64,000 bases of DNA. It comes from Ahaetulla prasina. Lineage: Eukaryota > Chordata > Lepidosauria > Squamata > Colubridae. The stretch covers positions 67,221,064 through 67,285,063 of the forward strand of contig NC_080542.1 of NCBI RefSeq assembly GCF_028640845.1. The letters run 5' to 3'. The position numbers and the translations under genes were made by a program. Of the stretch, positions 43,791 through 56,582 are shown piece after piece. The first letter of the stretch is position 1, and every line of letters starts with the position of its first letter. Below the pieces are notes generated by a model, which was given only the letters and a program-made list of their open reading frames with translations, did no database searches and was not told where the DNA came from.

Positions 43791-45811
43791 AGATTGGTTT
43801 TGATGTAAAATGCAGAGCTTAAAATAAAGCATATACATTTGAACTTTGGAGTATAAGTATGTTTGTAGCCATGAATTGACCAAAATATATATAAGGCAGG
43901 ATGAATAACTAATAATAAAAATAATAATACATATTTATAGAGAACATAGCACCTATTGGATAATTTGTTCAGGCAGCAAAAAAAAAGTTAGATTACATTA
44001 GCTTTATCCAACATGGACACTATTTTGAGATTAAATTCTTGTATTTAATTCAATTATTTAAAAGAATTATACAAAATGTAGTAAATAGGCAGACATATAC
44101 AGATAATTAAGAATATGATTTCAGAACAAAATATGATTAATTATGGGCAACACCCAACAGCAGGAAACCAAGAAAGGGACCTAAACATGCAACAAATATA
44201 TCCTGGTTTAATTTATTTGGATAGTATTCAAATTTACAGGATGAAAATAAATTAACAAACAAATTTCTGCCAAGGCGGAAAGAGACTGAAATGTTTTTCC
44301 TGATTTTAAGTTTACATAGCTGAGGTTAAAAACAATATGTTATTTCCGATTTTGAAAAGCTATAACTAGACCCCAAGGAGTTAGGCAAACAAATGTTGCA
44401 AATTTTAGTATTCAGACAAGTGTGAAATGTGTTCCTGATATCTGAGTGCCTTAACCTCAATTCCTCTTCAAAATATAGTCAAAAGGCAGAATCTGGTGGC
44501 AAAATACTCCCTTAGTTTTTGTTCCCTGCCTAGTGGCAAATTTAAAAAAAATCTTTTGTGTGCCTGCTTAGTTATACAGATGGTAGCTTAGCCTTAATTC
44601 TGAATCTCATTAAGAGAAACCTCAGTTTGCCATCCTTGTGATGGAGTGATCAAGTGTTTACTTTATGAACTCTTGGAAGTTTTAAGGTTTTAATTGGAGG
44701 GGGAACTCTATGGATGCTGCTCAGAAAGTGGTACATGTTTTGCTCCTTTATTGGTATTCTAGGTGATTGGCTAGCCCTGGGGGTCTAACTATGGCAGAGT
44801 TTGGCCTTAGAGGTTATTCTGCAGATTAGCTGATTATTGCGAAAGGGAAAAAAACTGAGGATAAATTATAATAAAACAAAGATAACTGTTGGTAGAAGCA
44901 ATACTAAACATAGGTGGAAAATCAGTGCTGCACAAATTAAACAATGTCCTCTTTTAATGTCTGTTACCTAGGCATTTTTTTCCCATAAACCTCTTGTATG
45001 GACAATATCCTTAACTATCATTTGAACAACTACTGAAAACAAGTGAGCGTTATTTTGAAGAGAGTCTTCTTATTCTAAAAGAGGCAGCTGATAGTTCTTG
45101 CCCTTAAAATATTTCAAGGGAAGGTGATACCCCAGGTGCAGTATAGGGTTAAATAAAATATTGCTCAGTTGGAAGTAGTCTGAAATAAGTTCATAAAGAA
45201 AGGTTTTGTGTCTCCTGATGCTTATCTGAAGACAGAGGTAGGAGCCCTTTCCATCACTATTAGAATATATCTTATCTTGTTGGGGCATTATAAGAAACTA
45301 GAAAATCTTCAATTCCACTTTGTCAAACTTGGTTTTTTTCAATATAGTTGGGAATCAATGCACCAAACTTATATCAGCTATTCTACAGATATATGTCTTG
45401 TTTCTTTCAGGAAACTTACCTCCTGAAACAAAGAAAATATAATAGATTGGCATTTTGGAAGGGATGTCAGTAAATGTTACTGCAATAGACATCCAAATTT
45501 TCATGGTTTCAACATTATTTTTTAAAAAACATAGATGACTTTTTCAGTATTTAATTAATATTATCAGTGTCCTGAAGTAAATAGGAAATCTCTTTACTTG
45601 CAGACCATGAAGATTTTGTAAGTGTCCTAATATCTCTGTCTTTGTAATGTCAGGAGGATATTATGTCTTCTACTGCTCCATTACAGTGATGTTAGGGCCA
45701 AACTATTGATGGAAATATTTAATTACAATTCATTCTTAATTGTAGCTTTAAATTATTTTGATCTCTTTGCTTCAATATGCTTTATTTTATGTTCTTCTAT
45801 GCTACATTGTT
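43791..45811. other. No recognised gene
   Basis: About 2 kb, AT-rich. Short ORFs only. No terminal repeats noticed. Confidence 0.5.
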
Positions 45812-46165
45812 GGACGTGATGGCTTAGTGGGTAAGACGCTGAGCTTGTTGATCAAAAGATCGGCAGTTCAGTGGTTCGAATCCTAATGCCGCGTAACGAG
45901 GTGAGCTCCCGTTACTTGTCCCAACTTCTGCCAACCTAGCAGTTCAAAAACACATAAATAATGCAAGTAGAAAAATAGGGACCACCTTTGGTGGGAAGGT
46001 AACAGTGTTCCATGTGCCTTTGGCGTTGAGTCATGCCGGCCACATGACCACGGAGACGTCTTCGGACAATGCTGGCTCTTCGGCTTTGAAACGGAGATGA
46101 GCACCTCCCCTAGAGTCGGGAATGACTAGCACATATGTGCGAGGGGAACCTTTACCTTTACTTTA
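45812..46165 (+). mobile_element. Sauria SINE, essentially full length
   Basis: tRNA-related head with GGCTTAGTGGGTAAGACGCT (A box) and AGTGGTTCGAATCC (B box). The lineage-specific body follows: TAACGAGGTGAGCTCCCGTT, TTCTGCCAACCTAGCAGTTC, GGGACCACCTTTGGTGGGAA and GTCATGCCGGCCACATGACC. The BovB-like tail reads GGCAATGACTAGCAC-type sequence, then GAGGGGAACCTTTACCTTTA. Sauria SINEs are squamate-specific and use BovB machinery. Divergence looks modest. Confidence 0.93.
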
Positions 46166-46227
46166 TGCTACATTGTTATGATATGTGGCTACAAGAACAA
46201 ATTTATTTACTTACAGTACTTATTTAC

Positions 46228-47619
46228 CAGGGGTGGGTTCTAAATTTTTTTGCTACCAGTCCTGTGGGCGTGGCTTATTTTGTGGGCATGGCTTGATGGT
46301 CATGTGACAGTGGGTGTGGCTTGATGGTCATATGACTGGGTAGGTATGGCCAACTCAATGTCTCTCATGTCAAGGGGTACCTCGCCTGGCCCCTCCACTC
46401 CCAGCCATTCCTTGTCACACCCAGCCTCACTGTATCTATAGTTCTGCAAAAATGTTGTTCACCTTTTTGCAACTTTATTATCTACATAGGGGTCTCCAAA
46501 CTTGGCCACTTCAACTCCCAGAATTCCTCAGCCAGCTTTGCTTAAAGTCTTAAAGTGGCCAAGGTTAGAGACTTCTGCTATAGATGCACTTTCATGGACC
46601 ACTGAAAGGAGGAAATGGCTCAAATGCTTTGCCCAAGAGTGTGATAGGCAACAGGCTTTTAAGGGGCTGCTAGAAAGAAATGGGGAGGAAATATTTTCCA
46701 AAGCACCAGAAGGCAAAACAAGAAGCAATGGATGGAAACTCAACAAATAGAGAAGCAACCTAAAACTAAGGACAAACTTCCTGACAGTGTGAACCTATAT
46801 ATGTTTCAGTCATAATTTCACATATAAAATAGCCATTCATGTAATACAACCTGCATATTGTTCAAAACAATCATTAGTATTATGGCTGATGTTTGACAGC
46901 AAGCCTAAAATCCCAATTCCCTCCTCACTCCAGGGGAAGGTTACTTCAAAATCCCATTTCCTCCCACCCCACTAATCTGTTCTGAGAAGGAATCAAATTC
47001 CCCCCTCTTCATTTCCCAAATAAAATGTCCCAAATATTTAAGGAATAATCAAGCTGCTAGCAAGGAACCTGCCTGGAATTCCACATTCCTGCCAGCTGCA
47101 TAAAGGAAACTTTGTAAGCAGAAAACAGCTACCGGAAGTTCGGCTCCATTTACAAGCAGGCAGAAAATTCATTCAAGAAAGGATACTTCACAATGGAAAT
47201 CGCCCAAACTTTTTTAGAAACACAAAGCCCATGTTGCACAAACCCCAAAACTTCAAAAACATTGAACCATATAAGAATTCCTCCTCTTATCCAATTTGTT
47301 GTTCAGCTGACTCAGAACGGAGCTTCTAGCTGCTCTGTCAATTTAAAACGACAGCGTTCCCCCCCTTCTTCTTTGCCAAGCGATCTCCTGGCTGAGAAGC
47401 AGCCGATCAATTTAAAGGGACGGTGTCTTGTTTTTTCCCCCTCTTCTTTGACAAGTGAGTCTTGATTTTTTCCTTCTAGCCGATCAGCTGGGAGTCGGGA
47501 GGCAGCAATAGATTGGGGGCGGGGCCAGGCAGAATTTTTACTACAGGTTCTCCGAACTACTCAAAATGTTTACTACCAGTTCTTGCGAACTGGGGAGAAC
47601 TGGTAGCAACCTACTACTG
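46228..47619. mobile_element. Long hAT-type non-autonomous element, exact 8-bp TSD
   Basis: Starts CAGGGGTGGGTTCTAAATTT and ends GGTAGCAACCTACTACTG. The flanks TTATTTAC at 46220-46227 and 47620-47627 are identical. At 1392 bp it is far longer than the related MITEs. It has no transposase ORF but contains a CR1 scrap (46640-46800), GTGGGCGTGGCTT repeats near 46270 and CAGCTGATC-type themes. Confidence 0.85.
46640..46800 (+). pseudogene. CR1 ORF2 C-terminal scrap inside the hAT element
   Basis: Reads RNGEEIFSKAPEGKTRSNGW then LRTNFLTV, matching the CR1 at 62250-62933 (FSKAPEDRTRSNGWK...LRRNFLTV). It inserted into, or was captured by, the surrounding hAT element. Confidence 0.75.
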
Positions 47620-48607
47620 TTATTTACCCCTGTAGATTCAAAATATACAAATATAATTTTGCCATATACATATGATTTTGAAGTGCTGAAAGACACATAG
47701 ACCCTGAATTAACTGATAGCAAAGTCATAAAAAATTGAAGCCTATTGCAAAAATGTATTTCTTTTCAGAATCTGAGAGAATGGTAAATAAATAATAAATA
47801 AATAATAGTTATTTATTTCCAAGTCAATATCTTCTTTCAAAATAATTCCTTTCATTATAATGGGACAAAGGTAGATATTTAAAAATTTGGATAACCTTCA
47901 TATCCTGCAGTATGAACTATAGGTTTGCTGTAGAGTAAAAATCCCTAATTTATAATAAATGTTTTCTAAATAAAAATGTGAATTTATAATTGTTGTAATA
48001 GTTCAGTTAATCTAATCTCTGCACTCAATAAAAGTGCTTTGGAGTATAAATGCGCATGAATTCTCATCAATAATATCTGTTGTTACATTTTTTCCAAGAT
48101 TACATAATAGCAACAGAAAAAAAGATGTGGCTACTTTAAGAAGGTATACCCTTTTATTCTTTTTAATCAAATAGAATGTTGGAAAAAAATTACATTAAAG
48201 GGCTTGGAAGTCTGGAACCAAATTCTTGGAACAAAATTTATTGTAATAGGAGAATCAGAAAAATAAAGTTGAGTTTGAAAGTGGCCCAATTTGCTCAGGG
48301 CTATTAAAATCTCCCAATGCATCTTTATTGGAAAATTGGTCATCTGGTCAGAATTTTGCTGACTGTTCCATTCTAAGTCTGTCTTCCTCTTCTCAGATCA
48401 CAGGATCCAGAACATAGTGTATACGCCTGATTTTGCACTTTCCAATAATATATATATATATATATGTACAACATAATCAGGGTCTGCTCTAGACATTTTG
48501 CTACGTAAGGCAAAGTCATATTCTGGTATCTCTGTGATTTGGCGCTCATCTTGAATTTTTTAAGAATTTCAAAAATATGCCCTCATATTTCTAAATTATA
48601 TTTAACT
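47620..48607. other. No recognised gene; short AATA and TA repeats
   Basis: AATA-type repeat at 47787-47812 and (TA)n at 48449-48466. The rest is unrecognised AT-rich DNA. Confidence 0.5.
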
Positions 48608-48647
48608 CTTTTTTTTATTGAAAAAGTTTTTACACAAAAAAAGCTTT

Positions 48648-48716
48648 TTCCCCCTTTCCCCCCTCCCCCCTCTACCCCGCTCCCCCCTCCCTTCAAAAAA
48701 CCCCTCCCCCCTCCCT
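48648..48716 (-). promoter_or_regulatory. G-rich polypurine tract in the L1 3' UTR
   Basis: The minus strand carries many runs of 4-6 G (GGGAGGGGGGAGGGG, GGGAGGGGGGAGCGGGG and more). Such G-quadruplex-prone tracts are known in mammalian L1 3' UTRs. Located just before the poly(A) end. Confidence 0.75.
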
Positions 48717-48858
48717 GACTTCCCGGAACAAACACAAGGTATAGTTTAAAAATTAAACAAGCATATGCTAAAAATTTTCCCTCCTAACTCAGTTATACTC
48801 CTCCAATTCTCATCAAATCCTAACCTCCCCCATAGCAATCAGAAATAATACATCCTAC

Positions 48859-49781
48859 TCATTCAAAGGCAGTCTGATATCTCTTAGTCTGATATCTATT
48901 TTGGATATAGTCAATCCATTTTTTCCATTCATTTAAGTATCTTTCTTGTGTATCGTCTTTCAAAAAGGCTGAGATTTTTGCCATCTCAGCCAAATTAGCA
49001 ACTTCCAATATCCATTCTTCTATTGTAGGTATTCTTTTTTCTTCCAATACTGTCCTATCAGTAGTCTTGCTGCTGTTACTAAATTTAAAATCAATTTAGT
49101 CTCAATTACTGTACAGTCCGTGATAATTCCCAGTAGAAAAAATTGTGGTAGGAACTTTATCTTCTTTTTCAAAACATTTTGTATAATCCACCAAATTCTT
49201 ATCCAAAAAGCCATAATATTCTTACAAGTCCACCAAATATGAAAATATGTAGCATCATCACAATTACATCTCCAACATTTTGGTTGCATATCTGGATACA
49301 AGCACAATAGTTTCTTAGGATCTAAATGCCATTTATAAAACATTTTGTAAAAATTTTCTCTTAAATTCTGTGCCTGCGTAAATTTAACATTTCTAACCCA
49401 AATTTTTTTCCAGGTTTCCAACAATATTGGCTCCTGAAAATTTTGTGCCCACTTTATCATACAGTCCTTTACCAAATCCCTTTCAGAGTCTATTTCAAGT
49501 AACACATTATACAATCTCTTTATATGCTCCTGAGACTGATTTCTAATTTGTTTTACCAAATTTTCCTCATTCTGCATTATACCAATTTTCTGATCTTCTT
49601 TACATCTAGCACATAATTGTCCATATTGAAACCAAGTATAATTTTTCTCTTCTTTTAATACGTGCAGAGATTTTAATTGCAAACTACCTCTTTCAGTATA
49701 CAAAAGATCTTTATATGTAATCATTTCCTGATTCTGTTCTATATTTATATTCTCTATTGTATGTCTGGGACTTGCCCACAT
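48859..49781 (-). pseudogene. L1 ORF2 C-terminal region
   Basis: 49020-49781 encodes 253 open codons ending the protein, with a Cys region (KCWRCNCDDATYFHIWWTCK) that fits the L1 C-terminal CxxC...H...C motif, and FWIRIWWIIQ. 48859-49047 continues in another frame after a shift near 49030. Involved in RNA binding in L1; inactive here. Confidence 0.8.
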
Positions 49782-50009
49782 AGGAAGCTAATAATTTAGT
49801 TTGTAAGAGTATTTTTTTCAGACACGCAAGAGAGCAGTTCTTAACACATGATTTTTAAAAGCCTTATCCACTTTTTTGTGGATGCCACAAATGGATGTTA
49901 AATATGCATGCCATCCATATAGTAAATCATAACCTTCTATATTCAGGATTCTTTCCTCCGTTAGATTAAACCAATCACTTATTGCAGAGAGAGAAGCTGC
50001 TTCATAATA

Positions 50010-51362
50010 TTATTTAAAATTGGGCATTTTTAAGCCTCCTCTTTCCCATGAGTTTTGAATTATTTTCATTTTAACCCTCGCTTTTTTACCTTCCCATATA
50101 AATTTATTAATTCCAGTCTGCCATTCCTCCAAAATTTTATCTTTCTTAATTATTGGTATCATCTGAAAGAGGAATAAAAATCTAGGTAAAACATTCATTT
50201 TAATAGCAGCTATTCTCCCCAGCAGCGATAACTGCAATTTTTTCCAAACAGTCAACTCCTTCTGAACTTTTTGCCATAACACCTCAAAATTATTCTTGTA
50301 CAATTTCACATTTGATGGGGTAATATAAACCCTTAAATATTTAACCTTTTTTACAATTTCAAATCCTGTTATTTCCTCTATTTTTTCTTTCTGTTGTCTG
50401 GTCATATTTTTTATTATCACTTTTGTTTTCTTCTGATTTACCTTAAACCCTGAAACCTTTCCATATCGATCAATTATTTCCAACAGAGATACACTTCAAT
50501 TTATAGCATTTGTTAAAGTAATCACCAAGTCATCTGCAAAGGCTCTCACTTTATATTCATGTTGTCTAACTTTAATTCCCTCCTGTCTCCTTTGATTCTC
50601 GTATTTTATCCAATAGTGGCTCCAGAGTTAGAATAATAATGGTTATAAAGGACATTCCTGTCTTGTTCCTTTCGCAATCTTAAAGGCTTCTGTTAAATTA
50701 CCATTAATTATTATCTGGGCTGTTTGCTCCCCATAAATCGCTCTAATTATTCTCACAAAACAACCTCCAAATTGCATTTTGTCTATTAATTTAAATAAAA
50801 AATCCCAATGCAATCGATCAAAAGCTTTTTCTGCATCCAAAAAAATAAATGCTGCTGAAATAAAATTTTTCTTTTCTAAATATTCCAATAAATTTACAAT
50901 CTGTCTAACATTATTTCTCATCTGTCTCCCTTTTATAAATCCCGATTGATCAATATGAATTCTTCGTTGTAGAACTAACATTAATCTATTCGCTATTATT
51001 TTAGCAAAAATCTTATAATCATTATTCAAAAGTGAAATCGGCCTATAATTCCCAGGTTTAGAGCAATCCTGTTCCTCTTTTGGTATCAATGAAATAAAAG
51101 AAGTTCTCCATGATGGGGGTATTTCCCCTCCTAATTGTATCTGATTGAATAATTCCTTAAGTGGACTTAGCATCTCATCCTGTAAATACCTATAATAACT
51201 TGCTGTAAGCCCATCCGTACCAGGGGTTTCCCCCATTTTTAATTGTTTAATTACCAAAATAATTTCTTCAGAAGTTATAGGCTGATTTATTTCTTCCCTT
51301 TGTTCTAAAGTTAAGCTCTTAACCTTATAATCTTTCAAATAATTATCAATATCCATATTCAA
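50010..51362 (-). pseudogene. L1 ORF2 reverse transcriptase
   Basis: 50643-51362 encodes GETPGTDGLTASYYRYL, SWRTSFISLIPKEEQD, NYRPISLLNNDYKIFAKIIA, DQSGFIKGRQMRNNV and FIFLDAEKAFDRLHWDFLF. A stop or shift near 50640 precedes the catalytic box, FADD at 50529-50540 (VRAFADDLVITLT). 50010-50483 continues with GFKVNQKKTKVI and LRVYITPS. Reverse transcription would be target-primed; the broken frame prevents it. Confidence 0.9.
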
Positions 51363-51723
51363 TATTTTATCTTTAGCATATAAATTTGTGTAGTATTCTA
51401 ATAAAGCTTTTTTAATTTTATCCTGTTGATATCTCTCTTTATCTTTATATTCTATTTTTTCTATAATACGTAATTTTTGTTTTTTCCTTAAAATATATGC
51501 TAGCCACCTGCCAGGTCTATTTGAATTACAAAAGGTATTATGTTTGGCATATTATATATTCGTTGCCACCTGGTCAGCTATTATCATATTAAATTGACTC
51601 TGTAATATCTTTATTGAATCTTTAAGTTTTTGATCATATGGATTATGTATTAATAATTGTTGTTTCTTATGAATTTCCTCTTCTAGATACCTACGCTGTC
51701 TTTGTTGCTTATTCCTCTGTCTA

Positions 51724-52607
51724 TTATATATATATATATATTAATATACCTCTCATAAAAGCTTTACTCGCATCCCAAACTATTTCTATCGATGTTCCCT
51801 TATTCAAATTATAATCAAAAAATTCTTTCATCTGCTTTTTACATTGATTTACATTATCCTGATATCTAAACAAGTTTTCATTTAATTTCCATGTTCTTCT
51901 GCCTTCTTTTTCTTGTTGCAATTCCATCCAAACTGGACTATGATCAGATAAACATCTTGAAAATATCTTCATTTTCTTTACCCTAGAAAGAAAATCATTA
52001 GAAGTTAATATAAAATCAATACGTGAGAAGGATTGATGCCTATCAGAGAAAAAAGTATAGTCTCTTTCCTCCAAGTTCCACAGTCTCCATACATCTCTCA
52101 ACTCAAAATCTTCTATCATCTCAAAAAAGGATTTTGGCAGCTTTGCATGTGCAGGTATCTTCTTAGAAGAAATTCTCTTGTCCTTTTGTGTATCTATTAC
52201 TCCATTCCAATCTCCTAATACGATATACGATCTATAGTTCCATAGAATCAACTTATCATGCAACATTCTATAATATTTTTCTTGTTGCTGATTAGGTGCA
52301 TATATACCAAGCAAAAGAATCTTTTTTGTTTCTAGTGTAAGTTCAATAGCAATATATCTTCCATGAATATCTGCCTCTATTAACTTAGCTGGTATATTTT
52401 TTCTCAAATATACCACTATACCATTTTTCTTATCCAAAGCTAAAGCAACAAAATGTTTTCCTAATTTTGAGTTTATTAAGTATTTTTGATCTGATAGTTT
52501 AAATAAATCACATCATTTTTAAATTGTTTCAAATAATAAAATATTTTTCTTCTTTTCTGGGCTGAATTCAAACCATTGACATTCCAGGTCAGAATTTTAT
52601 TTGCCAT
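51724..52607 (-). pseudogene. L1 ORF2 endonuclease domain
   Basis: The ORF2 ATG is probably at 52607 (MANKILTWNVNGLNSAQKRR), with the Asn of TWNVNG. After a break near 52476, 51724-52437 gives LLGIYAPNQQQ, YIVLGDWNGVIDT, RDYTFFSDRHQSFSRIDFIL and CLSDHSPVWMEL, covering the catalytic GDWN (GDFN/GDWN box), RIDFIL and SDHSPV motifs. The Glu-containing ETK box region falls at the break. Confidence 0.85.
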
Positions 52608-52684
52608 TGCTGGCCTCCTGAAGCTGAAGTGAAGAAGTTGTAAATTACAGGATAAATTTTTTTCTGAGACCAAATTGTTTATTA

Positions 52685-52792
52685 AAGAGTAGGTTGTTTG
52701 TTTCTAGGTGGAGGGTGAGGAATTGGTTGATGATTGAGTCCATTACTTTGCAGGTGACGCAGCATAAAGAAATTGGTCTGTATAAAGAAATT
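52685..52792 (-). mobile_element. Small non-LTR LINE scrap, minus
   Basis: TTTCTAGGTGGAGGGTGAGG and AAGAAATTGGTCTGTA resemble the CR1 segment at 63420-63530 (TTCTAGGTGTTCGGTGATTC, GATAGGTCTGTAG) in the same orientation. About 100 bp. Confidence 0.5.
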
Positions 52793-52794
52793 GA

Positions 52795-53950
52795 AACTTA
52801 CAACTTCTTCACTGCAAAAACATATGGACTACAAATCTTGATCAGGGCAAAGCAATAGATTCAATTTACATAGACTTCTGTAAAGCTTTTGACTCAGTGG
52901 TACATGGCAAACTTCTTCTAAAACTAAAATCCTATGGCATCTCTGGACCCTTCCCATCATTGGATAACAGCGTTCCTGTCAAACAGACAGCAAGTGGTCA
53001 AAATAGGCAGTGCCCTATCAAATCCTGCTCCTGTCAATAGCAGTGTCCCCCAAGGCAGCGTTCTAGGACCAACACTTCATATTATACATTAACGACCTCT
53101 GTGACCATATTATAAGTAATTGTGTTCTTTTCACCGATGATGTTAAACTATTTAACACTACCAACAATACGGCTACCCTTCAAAAAGACCTTGACTTTGT
53201 GTCGGAATGGTCAAAAATTTGGCAACTCCAAATCTCAACCAGGAAATGCTCTGTCTTACACGTTGGAAAAAAGAATCAGAACACTAAATACAAGCTCGAT
53301 GGACATTACCTTGTAGATGACCCTCACCCCGTTAAAGACCTTGGAGTTTTCATATCAAATGATCTAATGCCAAAGCCCACTGCAACTACATCGCAAAAAA
53401 GGCTTTAAGAGTTGTAAACTTAATCTTGTGTAGCTTCTTCTCCAGAAAGATTACACTAATAACCAGAGCATATAAAATATTTGCTAGACCAATTCTTGAA
53501 TACAGCTCGCCTGTCTGGAACCCACACCTCATTTCGGACATTAATAGAATTGAGCATGTCCAGAAATATTTTACAAGAAGAGTTCTCCACTCCTCTGTTT
53601 ACAACAAAATACCTTATGCCACCAGACTTGAAATCCTGGATTTAGAAAATTTAGAACTCTGCCGCCTGGAATGCACTACCTGACTCTGTGGTCTCTTCCC
53701 AAAATCCCCAAAGCTTTAACCAAAGACTATCTACTACTGACTTCACCTCATTCCTAAGAGGTCTGTAAGGGGCGTGCATAAGAGCACCAGCATGCCTATC
53801 GTTCCTGTCCTAATGTTCACTTTGATTGTGTCCAATTTGTATAGTTATTTCGTGCTTATGCTTATATATATGCTTATATATCATATGGTTATTTCATGTT
53901 ATCTTTTATATATTGTTGTGACAAATACACAAATAAATAAATAAAAATAA
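52795..53950 (+). pseudogene. LINE-C ORF2 and 3' tail, longest copy
   Basis: Pieces in shifting frames encode IDSIYIDFCKAFDSVVHGKL, an FADD-equivalent decayed to SPMM near 53130, LDFVSEWSKIWQLQISTRKC, VKDLGVFISNDL, FARPILEYSSPVWNPHLISD and VQKYFTRRVLHSS, followed by the TTATGCTTATATA tail and TGTTGTGACAAATA. Family position within the Jockey/CR1 group was not resolved. The copy is 5'-truncated and has many shifts. Confidence 0.8.
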
Positions 53951-54529
53951 AAAATATCTTCATAAATGACTTAGATGAGGAAATAGAAGGGAAACTCGTC
54001 AAATTTGCAGATGACACTAAGCTGGCAGGAATAGCCAACACCCCAGAAGACAAGCTCAGGATTCAAAAACCATCCTGACAGACTTGAACAATGGGCCCCA
54101 TCCAACAACATGAAATTTATTGTGGAGAAAAGCAAGGTTTTACACTTAGGCAGGAATAGCCAAAGTACAGGTTAGGTGAAACCTGGCTCAAAAACAGTAA
54201 CTGTGAGAGGAGCCTTGGAGTCTAGTGGACGATCACTTAAATATGAGCAAGCAGTGTGAGGCAGCAGCCAAAAATGCTAAGACAATCCTTGGTTGTATAA
54301 ACAGAGGCATAGAATCAAAATCACATGAAGTATTAGTACTGCTTTATAAAGCCTTAGTAAAGGCACATCTGGAATATTGCATCCAATTTTGGTCACATTA
54401 CAAAAATGTTGTTGAAACTTTGGAAAAAGTGAAAAGAAGAGCAACTAAGATGATTAAAGGCCTGGAGATTAAAACATGTGAATAATGGTTGCAGGATTTG
54501 GGACAGTCACTTGTCTGAAATGGTATATG
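53951..54529 (+). pseudogene. CR1 ORF2 middle fragment
   Basis: NIFINDLDEEIEGKLVKFAD (with FADDTKLAGI), then in other frames GCINRGIESKSHEVLVLLYK and YCIQFWSHYKNVVETLEKVK, KMIKGLEIKT. Closely parallels the minus-strand CR1 at 62-64 kb. Both ends cut: LINE-C tail on the left, a hAT end on the right. Confidence 0.85.
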
Positions 54530-54665
54530 ACCGTGATGGTAAACCTGTGGCATGCAGAACCCTCTCTGCTGGCATGCACGCCGTCACTCCAGGTCAGATC
54601 TCCATGGCATTTCTTTTGAGAGCTTCTGCTTCCCTGCAAATAACTGCACACAAATGCCAGAAAAA
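54530..54665. mobile_element. hAT-type left end, relative of 43367
   Basis: CCGTGATGGTAAACCTGTGGCATG parallels CTGTGATGGCGAACCTATGGCATG. No right end found. Confidence 0.5.
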
Positions 54666-56582
54666 CAAAGCTTTAATAAAAGAACTAGGTACCTATTTTG
54701 AGGTTTAAAATTCTGCTCCAAATTCTGCTCCAAAGAAAAAGTAACCTCCAATGGTTAGATAGATTCATGATTTTCAGGGAACTATTATTATCAATAAAAA
54801 GATGCATTTTTCATCTGCTGCAGTTGTCTGTTTTTCAGAAGGCAGCATTTGAATTGCATAGAAGAATAGAAACAGCCAGAAGAGTTTGAACCAATCATAA
54901 AGCTCATATGTTATAGGTGACCTTTTCATAATATCAGCCAGACATTTAAGGCTTTTTTCTGATTCTAGCTTTATTTTTAAACATACATATCACATACAGT
55001 AAAAAACAAGTGAAGTTTACCAGCCATATACCTATGCTGCCAAAAACAAAAACACCCCTAAACTTATATAACATTTATTTTGTGGACTCTTCAAGATCAT
55101 CTAATATCCAGTTCACTAACAGATGTTATGATGAATAAGTATTGGAAACATGCAGAGAAGAAATAAAGATAAGAACAATTGCTGATCAAACTTATAATTT
55201 GTTTGAACGATGCTGTTAAAAGACAAATGGCAGTAGCTGTAAGCATTTCGTATTGACACGTCAGTACCAAATTTACAATAACATGGTTAAAAATCAACAC
55301 ATACAATTTAGCAAGAGCGTTAATTAGACATATAACGTGTGAACACCACACGTTATTTTAAAATTCACATATAAATCAGTTTCACTCTTATCCTGAAGAA
55401 TTTATTCCACTTTCACAATATTATTTAAAATCTGTTTATCTATACAATTAGTCCTTAAGTTACAACCATAATAGAGCCACGTGATTGCTTTGCTGAGCAA
55501 CCCCCATTCCTACTCTACTTGATGCAGTGTTTAAGAAGAACACCAGATTGTTGGGGTGGGGGAGGTTCTGGGAGGCTTAGTTCACTCTCTCTGCTCTGGA
55601 TGTCCTAAGGCCTTTTCCACACCCTGAGATATCCTGTGCTGTGCTTCCTTCTCCTCAGGGTCCCCATATGCTTTGGAACTTTTTCCCACCCTACGGGGTT
55701 CCACACCCTCACCTCTACCTCCTTCACTTATCATTTACTTAATTTCCGTATAATAATTTCTGAAGCTGCAGATCTTGGGTTGGGAAAGGAGAGCAACAGT
55801 TCTGCCCTTCAGCATCCCTGGCAGCCACAAGCTATCATCCTGGAAGCAGATGCCATTTTTCATGTGGGGACAATTCATTGTGGCTGTTCTATAAATGGTG
55901 CCTCCTTCTGGAATGGTGTCTGTGTCTTAAAGAGAAATGAAGGGGGAGTGGCTCAATTTCTCCTCAGCTCTGAGTTGTCCCAGAAGTATGTGTATTTCAT
56001 ATTTCAAATGAATTGTCTGGTCTTAATTACTATGCTTTGGACAAGTAAGGGACACAAGATAACAAAATATCTTGAACTATCTTTGTCCCTATAAGCATTT
56101 TCTTTCAGACAAGTCACTCTGGGGCAAAAATGCTACAATTATCTTATAATGAAGTATTTATTCAACAAATACTTGTATCATATAATTTTGCATTCTTTGT
56201 GAATTTGCTAAGAATCTGATGCTTTTTCTGGGGAAGGTAAAAGATTTAGAAGACTTATAAGCTAGTTTCTAATAAAAGCAGTAAAATTTAAATTTGATTA
56301 ATTTTTGTTTGAACTTGTTTCTTTGCAATCTTTTTGCTCGTTTTGAGAAGAACTAGAAGAGTAAGTTTATTGGGAAGCTTAAGAGGTATCATTCTATATG
56401 GTTAGTGCCACTGAATTGGGGAATGATTACTGAATAAAACATTATCATCATAATTATCATTACCACTATCATTGTTTGATTTATAAAACACTTAAAAATC
56501 TATTAAGCACTGAACAACAAATTAAACAGTTCAATCCCTGACAGACAGGGAAAAGGTAAATATATGCAAACTCAGTAAAAAG
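54666..56582. other. Mostly unrecognised; mariner-like scrap at 55450-55505
   Basis: 55450-55505 (AGTCCTTAAGTTACAACCATAATAGAGCC) is the left end of the TAGTCCTNGACTTA family. 55636-56094 is a 152-codon plus-strand ORF in slightly GC-richer DNA with no recognisable domain. Nothing else recognised. Confidence 0.45.

Larger units (their letters stand above)
48608..52680 (-). mobile_element. L1-type LINE, 5'-truncated, most of ORF2 present
   Basis: The minus-strand order is endonuclease, RT, C-terminal Cys region, 3' UTR with a G-rich tract and AATAAAAAAAAG end. ORF1 is missing; the copy starts just upstream of the ORF2 ATG. At about 4.1 kb it is the longest LINE in the window. Its frame is split by several stops and shifts. 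Confidence 0.9.
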
